64,000 bases of DNA from Croceivirga radicis (GCF_002072105.2 NZ_MTBC01000008.1:1-64000), one strand, 5' to 3'; counted from the stretch's first letter, positions 54,173-63,888 are shown. A program made the numbers and translations. Notes: a model not told the origin generated them from the letters alone.

Positions 54173-54814
54173 TTATACCAAAACTTTTTCAATAGCAATT
54201 TTTACCAGCGAAGCTGTATTAGAGGCATTCATTTTTTTCATTAAATTTCTACGATGTGTTTCTACTGTTAGTGGACTAATAAAAAGTTCATCCGCAATTT
54301 TATTGGTAGTCTTACCAGATACGATCAGTTTTAAAATTTGCTTTTCTCTTTTAGTTAATCTTGGGGTATTGCCCAAAGTATGGAAAATTGTATTTGCCAT
54401 AGCTTTTTGAATTTCAATACCATAATAATAATGCCCCCTGTACACTTTAGAAATGGCTTCAACTAATTCTGATTCTGTTACATTTTTTAGGAGGTAGCCT
54501 TTTGCTCCATTAGATATCATTTGATTTACAATACTCCGTTCCCCATAAGTACTTAAACCTATTACGTAGGTATTTGTGTATTGCTTTGCTATTAGTTTAC
54601 AAATTTCAGTACCACTTATATCTGGTAAATTTATATCTAACAAAACAATATCTGCTTGGTGCTGTTTAAAGAACGCCAAAGCTTCGGCACCTGTGGTGCA
54701 ACAAGCTTGTACCTTAATATCCTTATGACCCTTTAAGAGCGATTTTAAACCTTCTATAACCAAAGGATGGTCATCTACTATAACTACGCGTATTTTAATG
54801 TTACCTAATGCCAT
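54173..54814 (-). CDS. NarL/LuxR-family response regulator
   Basis: 213 residues. The receiver domain has acidic pocket VDDHP (13-17), phosphorylated Asp60 in VLLDINLP and the Lys in LLKNVTESE. The C-terminal helix-turn-helix is LTKREKQILKLIVSGKTTNKIADELFISPLTVETHRRNL. It starts one base after the kinase gene and is surely its partner. Members bind palindromic DNA as dimers; the candidate site here is TACTGG-N4-CCAGTA. Confidence 0.93.
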   Translation of the reverse strand: MALGNIKIRVVIVDDHPLVIEGLKSLLKGHKDIKVQACCTTGAEALAFFKQHQADIVLLDINLPDISGTEICKLIAKQYTNTYVIGLSTYGERSIVNQMISNGAKGYLLKNVTESELVEAISKVYRGHYYYGIEIQKAMANTIFHTLGNTPRLTKREKQILKLIVSGKTTNKIADELFISPLTVETHRRNLMKKMNASNTASLVKIAIEKVLV

Positions 54815-54815
54815 G

Positions 54816-56861
54816 CTAGATATTAATTACAATATGAACCGTTGTACCTTCATTGGGGGTAGAATCAAAATCTATTTCACCATCTAAGAAAGCTACTCTT
54901 GTCTTTAAGTTGTTTAATCCCATTCCACCCTCTTTGGAACGCTCCGCTTCTAAAAACCCTTTACCATTATCTTCTACGGTAATACTTATTTTATCGTCTT
55001 CTACCAAATATTGCACCAACACCTCGGTTGCCATAGCATGTTTAACCGCGTTATTTATCAATTCTTGGAATATTCTATAAATGGTTAAACTGGTTTTTTG
55101 GGATAAGCCTTCTCCAGAATCATAAAATTGCAAGATAAACTTTGTGTTCTTGGCTGCTTTACCAATACTTGTGCAATAATCTTCGATAGCATTTTTAAGC
55201 CCGTATCTAAATAATGTTTCGGGCATTAAATTCATTGCAATATTCCTCAATTCAAAAAGTGAATCATCAATATTTTTTACCGCTTCTACAAATCGCTTGT
55301 TATTATTTTTAGCAGTGGAATTTTGCGCTAATTTTTCTAATTGAATTCGCGTTGCAGACAACCTGCCGGCCAAACCATCATGTAAATCTATTGCTAGTCT
55401 TTTCCGTTCATTCTCCTGCCCTTCTAGCATAGCATTATAAACCTTAGAATCTTGCTCATACTTAAGCTGGTTTAATTCGGCTACCTTTAACTGTTCTCTC
55501 TTTTTAATATTTCTATAACCCAAATAAGCTATCCCTGCCAAAAAAAACAAGCCTAGAGATATAGACCAGAGTACATAATTTTGAGACCGTTTTTTGGTCA
55601 ATTGTAGTTCTACATCGTTATTTTGATTTGTAAGCTCTAAAATTTCACGTTCCTTTTTTTCAGATTGATATTCCGTTTCTAACCTTATAATTTCCCTTTC
55701 TAGTTCTGGGATATTTAAACTGTCTGAAATGGTAACATAATTGGCTAAATTCTCGAAAGCTCTATTTGTATTATTAAGTTTTGAATAGAAGTAGGCTATT
55801 TCCTTATATAGCTCGGCTTCTATAATTTTATTTTGATAGAACTTAGCTAGGTCCAAGCTTACTTGAGCATATTCTAGTCCCTTTTTATAGTTTTTATTGG
55901 CTCTATACACCTTAATAAACGCCATGAACAAAGGCAATTTATTTTGTTGTATAGGATTGCCCTCCAATAATTGCAACGCCAGTTCCAAATTCTCTAGTGC
56001 CGCATTATAATTAGACTTTTTTACGTAGTACTCTGCTAGAACGGTATGGTACAATTGTGTTTTATCATCTAATGCCAATGAATCTACCACAGGTGCAATA
56101 AAATCCAATTTCTCTTTGGCACTTTCTATAGAATCTAGCTGAATTAAGCAAGAGGCAAATATTAATTTATTAATAGTTAAACTTTTGTAATCTTTTGCTT
56201 TTAAATGTTGTTCTCCGCCAATAACAAAATAACTATGAGACTTTTTAAGCTGGCCATTGTTAAAAAAACCAATGGCAATATTGGTGTTTGCCTTTGCTAT
56301 AATCTCGTAGAACCCAATTTTTTCGGCTATGGGCGATATTTTGTTTATATAATAAATATCCTCATTAAAGCCTTGGTAAGACCTTACCACCCCAATATTG
56401 AACGTGTTTCTAACCCAAAGTTTTAAGTTAGCAGAGGAGGAATCAGATTTTATTAACGCGGATAGTATCGTATCCGCTTTTCTATAATACTGCTCACCTT
56501 TAAACGGATAACCATAGTCTGAATAGAAATTACCAAGCAAAAACAAGCCTTTGCCAATTCCATAGCTATCCTTATCATTCTTAGCCTCTACCAGACCTGT
56601 TTTTACGTATTGTAAGGCAGAAGCTGAATCATCGTCTTTAAGAATCTCCGCAATTTTGTATTTAGTTTGGTAACTAGCTGGATTTTCTTTTAAAAACCAC
56701 CGTAAGCTATCTATTTGCCGGGAATTATCTCCTTGGGCACAACAAATAGAAGCTAGAAAGAGTGGTACTACCAAAAAAATGGTATTTAGTTTCAAAGCAC
56801 TAAGGTTAATAGACCAAAGACCTAATATAGCAATGAAATTTATTTTCAACTTAAAAATCAC
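54816..56861 (-). CDS. Sensor histidine kinase with TPR repeats (HisKA_3 type)
   Basis: 681 residues in the longest form. Here the export signal lies late (LKLNTIFLVVPLFLASICCAQG); a TTG start at residue 23 would give a better signal, so the true protein may be 22 residues shorter. TPR repeats span about 60-400, one membrane helix about 428-448, then the HisKA_3 box ERKRLAIDLHDGLAGRLS and ATPase motifs ELINNAVKHA, DNGKGF and GGMGLNNLKTR. The TPR part would sense signals in the periplasm. It follows the lipocalin-like gene by eight bases. Confidence 0.9.
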   Translation of the reverse strand: MIFKLKINFIAILGLWSINLSALKLNTIFLVVPLFLASICCAQGDNSRQIDSLRWFLKENPASYQTKYKIAEILKDDDSASALQYVKTGLVEAKNDKDSYGIGKGLFLLGNFYSDYGYPFKGEQYYRKADTILSALIKSDSSSANLKLWVRNTFNIGVVRSYQGFNEDIYYINKISPIAEKIGFYEIIAKANTNIAIGFFNNGQLKKSHSYFVIGGEQHLKAKDYKSLTINKLIFASCLIQLDSIESAKEKLDFIAPVVDSLALDDKTQLYHTVLAEYYVKKSNYNAALENLELALQLLEGNPIQQNKLPLFMAFIKVYRANKNYKKGLEYAQVSLDLAKFYQNKIIEAELYKEIAYFYSKLNNTNRAFENLANYVTISDSLNIPELEREIIRLETEYQSEKKEREILELTNQNNDVELQLTKKRSQNYVLWSISLGLFFLAGIAYLGYRNIKKREQLKVAELNQLKYEQDSKVYNAMLEGQENERKRLAIDLHDGLAGRLSATRIQLEKLAQNSTAKNNNKRFVEAVKNIDDSLFELRNIAMNLMPETLFRYGLKNAIEDYCTSIGKAAKNTKFILQFYDSGEGLSQKTSLTIYRIFQELINNAVKHAMATEVLVQYLVEDDKISITVEDNGKGFLEAERSKEGGMGLNNLKTRVAFLDGEIDFDSTPNEGTTVHIVINI

Positions 56862-56869
56862 TAGTAAGC

Positions 56870-57253
56870 TTACCGCTTAAACAATAACGTAAGAGTTGCA
56901 TTAACCCTCCAAGTAAGCGTATTTCCCGTAATTGTAAAGTCCATTGCCTCATCTCCTATATAGTAAAAATCTTCTTCTATGGTTAAAGCTTCTGTGCCTA
57001 CTAAAATTTCGGTGCAACTGCCATCTTCATTTAAATCTAGGATATAAAAACTTATATTTTCCCCGTCAGATTCAATATAAGAATCGTTATAGCAATCTAA
57101 ATCAGTAACATCTTCATCATCTATCTGAACAAGATTCCATAGGCCAATAATAGCATCGCCTGCAACTATGGCTTCCTCTTCCACGGTAGATTTTTCACAA
57201 CTGAAAAGAATTAATAAGCATAAAAAAGTTAATGGTTTGAAAATTGATTTCAT
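56870..57253 (-). CDS. Lipocalin-like lipoprotein, first gene of the two-component operon
   Basis: 127 residues from the ATG at 57251-57253 (MKSIFKPLT), giving a signal that ends LFSC; an earlier ATG at 57367 would read through the promoter region and was rejected. GLWNLVQIDDEDV and DLNEDGSCTEIL followed by TGNTLTWRVNATLTLLF fit the lipocalin-like families with the GxW opening. Cargo unknown. Its position in front of the kinase suggests it is a target or sensor partner of the system. Confidence 0.7.
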   Translation of the reverse strand: MKSIFKPLTFLCLLILFSCEKSTVEEEAIVAGDAIIGLWNLVQIDDEDVTDLDCYNDSYIESDGENISFYILDLNEDGSCTEILVGTEALTIEEDFYYIGDEAMDFTITGNTLTWRVNATLTLLFKR

Positions 57254-57322
57254 CGTGTTTAGGTTTTTGTGTACTTCAAAAAAATCCATATATCTTAAGA
57301 CATAAAAACCTACTTTAAAAAA

Positions 57323-57338
57323 TACTGGTTTTCCAGTA
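57323..57338 (-). promoter_or_regulatory. Operator palindrome, copy 2 (before the lipocalin-kinase-regulator operon)
   Basis: TACTGGTTTTCCAGTA ends 69 bases before the start at 57253, exactly as copy 1 does at its own gene. The flanks AAAATACTGG and CCAGTAGTTTT-TTTACT are the same in both copies. Confidence 0.65.
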
Positions 57339-57378
57339 GTTTTATTTACTAAAAATCTTGTAGTCATTTATGGAAACA

Positions 57379-57411
57379 AAAAAGCCACTCGAATGAGTGG
57401 CTTTTTTTTAC
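57379..57411 (-). terminator. Terminator after secDF
   Basis: AAGCCACTC-N4-GAGTGGCTT hairpin with A and T runs on both sides, 27 bases after the secDF stop. Confidence 0.85.
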
Positions 57412-57437
57412 AATATTTATTAATTGCCGTTAAGCTA

Positions 57438-60404
57438 TTAACTCTCTTTCCCGGAAGAAATTCTTTTCTTCAACGAATCATACATTACAGGTGTTGCAAT
57501 AAATACAGATGAGTAGGTACCTACAAGTACACCCACAATCATTGCAAACATAAATCCTCTTAAGCTTTCACCGCCAAAAACAAAAATGGCTAAAAGCACG
57601 ATCAAGGTAGTTAAAGAAGTATTTAACGTACGACTAAGGGTACTGTTCAATGCCTCATTAACATTGTCGCCACCGCTCCAGCCTTTTATGCCAATAATTT
57701 CCCTAATCCTATCAAACACCACTACGGTATCGTTCAAGGAATAACCAATTACTGTTAAAATAGCTGCAATAAACGCTTGATCTATCTCCATATTAAATGG
57801 CATAATAGCGCTGGTTAATGAGAAGATACCAAGCACGATCATTACATCATGGAAAACCGCTACTACCGCACCTAAAGAGAATTGCCATTTTCTAAAACGG
57901 AATAAGATGTATAAGAATACAACCGCTAGTGAACCTAAAATAGCCCAATATGCATTTTGCTTAATATCATCTGCTATTGTTGGTCCTACCTTGGTAGACT
58001 GTAAAATACCAATAGACTTTTCTGAAGCACCTACCGTAAATTCTTCGAACGTAATACCGTCTGGCAAATATTTTTGTAAAGAAGTGAATAACTTATCTTG
58101 AATTTCATTATCGATTTCAATCCCTTCCTCGTCTACTTTGTAAGGTGTGGTAATCTTTATCTGGTTGGCATCTCCAAATGTTTTTACATTGGTACCACTA
58201 CCAAAGACATCGTTAAGTTCTGATGCAATTTCAGAAGGGTTAACTTCTTTCTCAAAACGTACTTGGTAAGAACGCCCACCGATAAAATCTACACCTTGCT
58301 GCAAACCTTTGGTAACCAATGAGAATACACCCACTGCAACCAAAATACCTGAAACGATATACGCAATTTTACGTTTTGCCAAGAAATCGATATTCATATT
58401 GGTGAACAAATTCTTGGTAACACCAGTAGAGAACGCCAACGTTCTACCCTTTTTACCCAAGTACCACTCTACCAATAGACGCGTAATAAATATGGCCGTA
58501 AATAATGATGTAACAATACCAATTAATAAGGTAGTTGCGAATCCTTTTATAGGACCAGAACCAAAGATAAATAAGATTATTGCCGTTAAACCAGTGGTAA
58601 TGTTGGCATCTAAAATAGAAGACAAGGCATTACTAAAACCATCTGAAACCGCTAGGGCCATACCTTTACCTTTAGCCAACTCTTCTTTAATACGCTCAAA
58701 AATAAGCACGTTCGCATCTACGGACATACCTATTGTTAAAACGATACCGGCAATACCTGGTAAGGTTAGTACCGCACCCAAACTAGTTAGTACACCAAAG
58801 ATCAGTAAGATGTTAAACACCAAAGCAACATCTGCAAACCAACCTGCTCTTCCGTAGTAGAAAATCATCCATACCAAAACAAAAGCCATAGCAATTAAGA
58901 AGGACATAAAACCACTGTCTATAGCTTCTTGTCCTAAAGAAGGACCAACCACTTCTGATTGGATGATATCTGCAGACGCAGGCAACTTACCTGCCCTAAG
59001 TACGTTGGCAATATCTTGGGTCTCATTTACGGTAAACGTACCTGTTATTTCTGAACGACCACCAGAAATTGGTCCGGTAGAAACACCTGGAGCCGTATAA
59101 ACCTTGTTATCCAAAACAATTGCAATTCCTGTCTGGTTGTTAAAAGCATCGCCTGTTAATTTTTCCCATTCCCTAGCACCTCTAGTATTCATTGTCATAC
59201 TAACTGCTGGCTTATTAAATTGGTCAAAAACCGCTTGTGCATCAGAAACTACATCTCCGCTTATTCTAGGCGTACCATCCCTGTTGGATTTTAAAGCGTA
59301 CAATTCTGCCAACTCACTATCTTTAGGAGGCTTTTCAAAAGCAAACTTGGTAAACTGAACATCTGCAGGCAGTAATCTTTTAATTTCTGGCATTCTTAAA
59401 TACCCACCAATTTCGGCCGTATCTGATACCAACACCCTTGCAATGGCATGGCTACCCTGTGCTGGAGGCAATAATTTACTGATTAACGGATTAGACTCTG
59501 CCGTCATATCCAAAGAATCCTGGGCAACATCAGAAAGCAATGAATCCAATTCCATTTCTGGAGTTGTTTCTGTAACTTCTTCTTTAGCAGGTTCTAAAAT
59601 TTGCTTCAATTTATCATTTGCATTTACAAAGAACAGTCCTAAACTCTGATTGCTCTGAGAATACGTTTCCCAAAACTCTAATTGTGCCGTACTAGATAAA
59701 AGCTCTTGCGCTCTTTTTACATCTCTAGCACCAGGTAACTCAACCAAAATACGACCAGAATTTCCTTCTCTTTGAATGTTAGGCTGGGTAACTCCAAAAC
59801 CATCTATACGTTTACGCAATACTTCAAAAGCAGAAACGATAGACTCATCAATCTTTCTTCTAATGATTGGTTTAACCTCATCATCAGTCATTTGAAAATT
59901 GATTTCATCACTTAGTCCCTTATTGGCAAAAATTTCTGGAGACGCCAACTTGGTATCGCCTTTTGTAGCATCAAAAGCATCAAAAAACAATTCCAAGTAG
60001 GTAGCATCGCTATTCTTGGAAGCTTCATCTGCATCTGCTAGAGCTTTATTAAAAACTGGGTTTTTGGTATTGTTGGCCAATCCCTTCAAAATATCCTTAA
60101 CAGAAATTTGAAGCGTTACGTTAATACCTCCTTTAAGGTCTAGACCTTTGTTTAATTCTTTTGTTTTTGCTTCTTCATAAGAAGTATAACCCAACACCGG
60201 GTTAGAACCTATAGAGTCTAAATAAGAAGCCTCTAAGGCCTCTCTTTTAGCCACATAATTATCTTCTGCCTCTGAAATTTGGTTTACGGCAAAAGTTTCC
60301 GCGTCGTTTTCTATCTTATTGGTTATAAAAGTGTAAGAGAGTTGGTAAATACTCACTAAACCAAAAAGAAGCGCGAATAGCTTAATTAGTCCTTTATTCT
60401 GCAT
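57438..60404 (-). CDS. secDF: Protein translocase subunit SecDF (fused)
   Basis: 988 residues, SecD and SecF in one chain as usual in Bacteroidota. LNKGLDLKGGINVTLQI is the SecD start, VLRKRIDGFGVTQPNIQ the P1 domain, TGIVLTIGMSVDANVLIFERIKEEL the SecD membrane motif. The SecF part starts near 655 (FLAKRKIAYIVSG) and has the matching IGYSLNDTVVVFDRIRE. Twelve helices in total. It uses the proton gradient to pull exported proteins across the inner membrane. An inverted repeat GTAGTT-N5-AACTAC sits 43 bases before the start. Confidence 0.96.
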   Translation of the reverse strand: MQNKGLIKLFALLFGLVSIYQLSYTFITNKIENDAETFAVNQISEAEDNYVAKREALEASYLDSIGSNPVLGYTSYEEAKTKELNKGLDLKGGINVTLQISVKDILKGLANNTKNPVFNKALADADEASKNSDATYLELFFDAFDATKGDTKLASPEIFANKGLSDEINFQMTDDEVKPIIRRKIDESIVSAFEVLRKRIDGFGVTQPNIQREGNSGRILVELPGARDVKRAQELLSSTAQLEFWETYSQSNQSLGLFFVNANDKLKQILEPAKEEVTETTPEMELDSLLSDVAQDSLDMTAESNPLISKLLPPAQGSHAIARVLVSDTAEIGGYLRMPEIKRLLPADVQFTKFAFEKPPKDSELAELYALKSNRDGTPRISGDVVSDAQAVFDQFNKPAVSMTMNTRGAREWEKLTGDAFNNQTGIAIVLDNKVYTAPGVSTGPISGGRSEITGTFTVNETQDIANVLRAGKLPASADIIQSEVVGPSLGQEAIDSGFMSFLIAMAFVLVWMIFYYGRAGWFADVALVFNILLIFGVLTSLGAVLTLPGIAGIVLTIGMSVDANVLIFERIKEELAKGKGMALAVSDGFSNALSSILDANITTGLTAIILFIFGSGPIKGFATTLLIGIVTSLFTAIFITRLLVEWYLGKKGRTLAFSTGVTKNLFTNMNIDFLAKRKIAYIVSGILVAVGVFSLVTKGLQQGVDFIGGRSYQVRFEKEVNPSEIASELNDVFGSGTNVKTFGDANQIKITTPYKVDEEGIEIDNEIQDKLFTSLQKYLPDGITFEEFTVGASEKSIGILQSTKVGPTIADDIKQNAYWAILGSLAVVFLYILFRFRKWQFSLGAVVAVFHDVMIVLGIFSLTSAIMPFNMEIDQAFIAAILTVIGYSLNDTVVVFDRIREIIGIKGWSGGDNVNEALNSTLSRTLNTSLTTLIVLLAIFVFGGESLRGFMFAMIVGVLVGTYSSVFIATPVMYDSLKKRISSGKES

Positions 60405-60507
60405 TCTACTTGATTATTTAATTTATGTTGATTTATATATGTGTTTGTAGTTAATACAACTACGGTAATTTTTCTACTGAAAAACACTACTTATTGTTCA
60501 AAATAAC

Positions 60508-61119
60508 TTAGGAAATTTTTGAAAAGCCCGGTCCGGCCCTTACTTCTGGAATATTATGGGAGGTTGGATCAACAACGTTATCGTCGTTAATCTTATAGCT
60601 TATTTCTTTTTGGGCATATTCTAGTAGACAGATATACCTATTATTAGGTACGACCAACGTTACCAGAAGACTATTTTCTTTTTGTTTTGCAGATGTAACA
60701 AGGGTACCTTTAATAGGTAATCCTGTATCTAATTGCTGCTGAAGATCTGATACTTCTATATGGTACTTTTCCGGGTTGTTTTTTGGTTCTTTTTTAGATG
60801 GTCCTTGTTCCGTACCAGCAACACCAATACCTTCTTCTACAGAGAAAAACGCTTTTACCTGTTCTGCCCCTATCGTACTGTAATAACGAATGCTAATCTC
60901 TTTTGCATGATACTCTACTATTTCAAAAGAATCAACGCCTAAGACTTTTAATTTTTCTTTTATTAAAGTAAGTGCTTCTTCCTGGGCAGCATTACTTGCT
61001 AATTCAACATTTGTAAATTGTACAACAATCTGTTGATTAGAAGCCTTCCTATCCTCTAGGTTAAAACCAATTAAGGTTAAAATAAAAAATACCGCGCTTA
61101 CGCACCATTTTGCATTCAT
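60508..61119 (-). CDS. Exported protein of unknown function, SecD-P1-like pattern
   Basis: 203 residues from the ATG at 61117-61119 (MNAKWCV); the frame upstream to 61182 gives an unlikely 21-residue extension. A signal-like N-terminus (VSAVFFILTLIGF) is followed by IVVQFTNVELASNAAQEEALTLIKEKLKVLGVDSFEIVEYHAKEISIRY, an alternating beta-alpha-beta pattern like the P1 domain of SecD, then a linker (GPSKKEPKNNPEK) and a beta-rich C-terminus. I recognise no named family. It lies between mdh and secDF on the same strand. Confidence 0.6.
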   Translation of the reverse strand: MNAKWCVSAVFFILTLIGFNLEDRKASNQQIVVQFTNVELASNAAQEEALTLIKEKLKVLGVDSFEIVEYHAKEISIRYYSTIGAEQVKAFFSVEEGIGVAGTEQGPSKKEPKNNPEKYHIEVSDLQQQLDTGLPIKGTLVTSAKQKENSLLVTLVVPNNRYICLLEYAQKEISYKINDDNVVDPTSHNIPEVRAGPGFSKIS

Positions 61120-61198
61120 GCGGCAAATATAAAAAGAAAAAGAAGCTAGCCGCCTAAATTTTAGAATATATACTATTGACAACTATCTCTTTATAAAG

Positions 61199-61231
61199 AA
61201 ACCCTTTACCACTTAGTGGTAAAGGGTTTTA
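61199..61231 (-). terminator. Terminator after mdh
   Basis: ACCCTTTACCAC (61201-61212) pairs with GTGGTAAAGGGT (61216-61227) around a three-base loop, with T residues on the minus strand, 24 bases past the mdh stop. Confidence 0.85.
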
Positions 61232-61251
61232 AAAAGCGTTAATGAATTGGT

Positions 61252-62178
61252 TTATAACTCCAAAAGGCCATTTGTTTTAGAAACACCCTCTGCAGATTCT
61301 TGCATTTTAGCTTTTTCCGCTTCAGATAATTCTATTTCAACCACCTTCTCTATACCATTTTTGCCTAAAATTACCGGTACTCCAATACAAATATCATTTA
61401 ATCCGTACTCACCTTCTAAAAAGGTAGAACACGGGAACATTTTTTTCTGGTCGCATGCAATTGCTTGTACCAAACCAGAAACAGCTGCACCTGGCGCATA
61501 CCAAGCACTAGTACCCAACAAGCCCGTAAGCGTTGCACCGCCTACTTTTGTTTCTTGTACTACATAATCCATTTGATCTTGGTTTAAGAACTCAGAAACT
61601 TTTACACTATTTCTAGTAGCATGCCCAATTAATGGCACCATACCCTTATCACTATGGCCACCTATAACCATACCATCTACATCTGAGATAGGAGCCTCTA
61701 ATGCTTCTGCTAAACGATATTTAAAACGAGCACTATCCAAAGCACCACCCATACCAATGATTCTATTCTTTGGCAATCCTGTAGTTTTATGTACCAAATA
61801 AGTCATGGTATCCATTGGATTACTAACTACAATTATGATAGCCTCTGGTGAATGCTCTAACAAGTTTTGAGATACCGTCTTAACAATACCGGCATTAATA
61901 CCAATTAACTCTTCTCTTGTCATACCCGGTTTGCGTGGAATACCAGATGTAATAACGGCAATATGGCTACCAGCTGTTTTAGAATAATCATTGGTACTAC
62001 CTGTTATTTTAGTATCAAAACCGTTTAAAGAAGCGGTTTGCATTAAATCCATGGCTTTACCTTCTGCATAGCCTTCCTTAATATCTAACAACACTACTTC
62101 AGAAGCAAAATCTTTAATTGCTATATATTCTGCACAACTTGCTCCAACGGCTCCTGCGCCTACTACGGTTACTTTCAT
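61252..62178 (-). CDS. mdh: Malate dehydrogenase (LDH-like type)
   Basis: 308 residues. NAD motif VVGAGAVGASCA (4-15) with Asp of VVLLDIKEG, substrate arginines in SGIPRKPGMTRE, catalytic His in VIGGHSDKGMVPL. The Arg where lactate dehydrogenase has Gln fits malate. It interconverts malate and oxaloacetate in the citric acid cycle. A TATTTTTG box on the minus strand (62210-62217) lies about 30 bases before the start. Confidence 0.95.
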   Translation of the reverse strand: MKVTVVGAGAVGASCAEYIAIKDFASEVVLLDIKEGYAEGKAMDLMQTASLNGFDTKITGSTNDYSKTAGSHIAVITSGIPRKPGMTREELIGINAGIVKTVSQNLLEHSPEAIIIVVSNPMDTMTYLVHKTTGLPKNRIIGMGGALDSARFKYRLAEALEAPISDVDGMVIGGHSDKGMVPLIGHATRNSVKVSEFLNQDQMDYVVQETKVGGATLTGLLGTSAWYAPGAAVSGLVQAIACDQKKMFPCSTFLEGEYGLNDICIGVPVILGKNGIEKVVEIELSEAEKAKMQESAEGVSKTNGLLEL

Positions 62179-62209
62179 TATATATTTAATTTTTAGATTC
62201 TAAACTGCC

Positions 62210-62217
62210 CAAAAATA
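62210..62217 (-). promoter_or_regulatory. -7 promoter box for mdh
   Basis: TATTTTTG on the minus strand matches TAnnTTTG exactly, 32 bases before the mdh start. No clear -33 box is seen. The rest of 62218-62416 holds nothing recognisable. Confidence 0.45.
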
Positions 62218-62416
62218 GGGAATTTTAAGGCGATTTCTTTATGAATTTTATCATTGTTTTAAAGAATTACCATCTATTTGTGATGTTTTTTAAAGTGTAT
62301 AACAAAACAGCATCTTTGGCCTTTTTATCGATGAAGTGAAATAAATCTACCGTTCGTCGAATAAAAGCAATATCCCTTTCTTCTATACCGTTCTAATAGT
62401 CCCAAATCTTATTGTT

Positions 62417-62779
62417 ATGCTTATGAAGAGGCTCTTTTACATTCTGGGCATTTATGCCATTATGTTAAGTGGATGTTCTGAAATTCCAGAAAACAACGAT
62501 CCCATATTAGGAGTGTGGACCAAAACAGAGACCAACTCGGTATCTGAAAAAACAACCGGAACCACAATTACTGAAGAATGGACGTTTAACGATGTTTTTC
62601 TGGGCAGATATGAACAATTTTCTGGTAATACCATTGTGATATCCAGAGATTTTAAATGGGAAGTAAATAACGGAGTGTACAAAATGTATTACCCGCAAGA
62701 TAACAACCCTATTTTCTTGACAATGGACTTACCCGAGTTACTTACACAAAATGGTGAAACATTTGCGATAAAGAAGTAA
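62417..62779 (+). CDS. Small lipocalin-like lipoprotein
   Basis: 120 residues with a lipoprotein signal ending LSGC; the ATG two codons later (62423) is an equal choice of start. NDPILGVWTKTETNSVSEKTTGTTITEEWTFND with the GxW opening and a set of beta-strands fits a half-length lipocalin-like domain. Cargo or role unknown. It stands alone on the plus strand between minus-strand genes. Confidence 0.65.
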   Translation: MLMKRLFYILGIYAIMLSGCSEIPENNDPILGVWTKTETNSVSEKTTGTTITEEWTFNDVFLGRYEQFSGNTIVISRDFKWEVNNGVYKMYYPQDNNPIFLTMDLPELLTQNGETFAIKK

Positions 62780-62794
62780 TGAAATTAAAAAAGT

Positions 62795-62830
62795 AATCCC
62801 CATCTGTATTAAAACAGATGGGGATTTTTT
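62795..62830. terminator. Terminator between converging genes
   Basis: AATCCCCATCTGT pairs with ACAGATGGGGATT around a short A-rich loop, followed by seven T residues; the A-rich flank lets it work in both directions. Confidence 0.85.
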
Positions 62831-62857
62831 TATGGTGCTAATTCAAAAAGTATACTT

Positions 62858-63865
62858 CTATCTAAATCCAAAGTGCATACCCGCAGTAAGCGTATTGAAT
62901 TCTGATATATTATAATCTACGTTAAGTCTAAAAAATCCTAGTTTTATTTTTGTACCTACATTGGCTGTAACTCCACTAGCATTATTCTTAATGCTAAATG
63001 GATCCGTTACCGTAGTAGTAAAGAAAGGTCCGTTAGCTTCATAGGTACCTAAAAAATCGGTTTCCGAGGTTCCGGTTACGTATCCTAAACCACCGTAAAA
63101 GTTAATAACCGGTATTTTTCTGGTAGACACTACCGCACTAAAATTCCAAGTTTTAAAATTGGCGTCGATACGTTGATTATCTCCTTGGATAAATCCAGAA
63201 TCGGTAAAATCATACTCTCCGTTTAAATTGGTATAACCAATTACCGCAGAAATAGCTACTGGCAGTATTTTATCTGCAGGTAACAATTTGGTAAAATCAT
63301 ATTGTAAGCCAGCACCGAACAAGCCTAGTTTTACGTCTTCCGTATCTATTTTAGGTAAAAAACGGGCTTTTACCTCCAGGCCTTTAATTAGACCAACACT
63401 TGCTTGTATATAACCCGTTGGTATAAAATTTAAATCTTCGCCCGCTAATCCAGAAGGTAAATCAAAAGAATGAATTATAACCCCACTTTCATCTTCTACA
63501 AAAACCGTAACGCCTTCTATATCTCCTAGAGCAGTAGAGACCAATTTTGAGGTGCTACCGTCTGCAAATTGCAAGTTTTCATAATCTGCCGTATTCAAGG
63601 TAAAGGCTTTCTTATCGGTTTTGTTTTTAAAACCGGTAATATTACCAACTATGGAAATTTCAAAACCTCCTAATGGCTTTGCATCCGCAGTATTATACCA
63701 CCCATTGGACATACTATAAATAGTAGCTTCCGTTGCTGGTGCAAAATAAGATGTAGCAAAACGTTCTGCATCTGCAACCCCGGAGGCAAACAAATCGCCA
63801 ATACTATTCTGGGCACTAACTATTGAAAAAGAAGCGATTGCCCACATAAAAACTAATTTCTTCAT
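62858..63865 (-). CDS. DUF6588-like outer-membrane protein
   Basis: 335 residues with signal peptide ending SIVSAQ. NSIGDLFASGVADAERFATSYFAPATEATIYSMSNGWYNTADAKPLGGFEISI matches a Bacteroidota family that I believe is DUF6588. The remainder looks like a barrel with glycine-rich turns and ends GMHFGFR. Function unknown. It lies between the mdh region and gyrB. Confidence 0.72.
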   Translation of the reverse strand: MKKLVFMWAIASFSIVSAQNSIGDLFASGVADAERFATSYFAPATEATIYSMSNGWYNTADAKPLGGFEISIVGNITGFKNKTDKKAFTLNTADYENLQFADGSTSKLVSTALGDIEGVTVFVEDESGVIIHSFDLPSGLAGEDLNFIPTGYIQASVGLIKGLEVKARFLPKIDTEDVKLGLFGAGLQYDFTKLLPADKILPVAISAVIGYTNLNGEYDFTDSGFIQGDNQRIDANFKTWNFSAVVSTRKIPVINFYGGLGYVTGTSETDFLGTYEANGPFFTTTVTDPFSIKNNASGVTANVGTKIKLGFFRLNVDYNISEFNTLTAGMHFGFR

Positions 63866-63888
63866 TGGTGTAATTTTCTTTAAAACTA

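Noticed and set aside
57254-57367. Longer N-terminus for the lipocalin-like lipoprotein
   Set aside because: It would bury the lipoprotein signal 38 residues inside and cover the palindromic promoter site.
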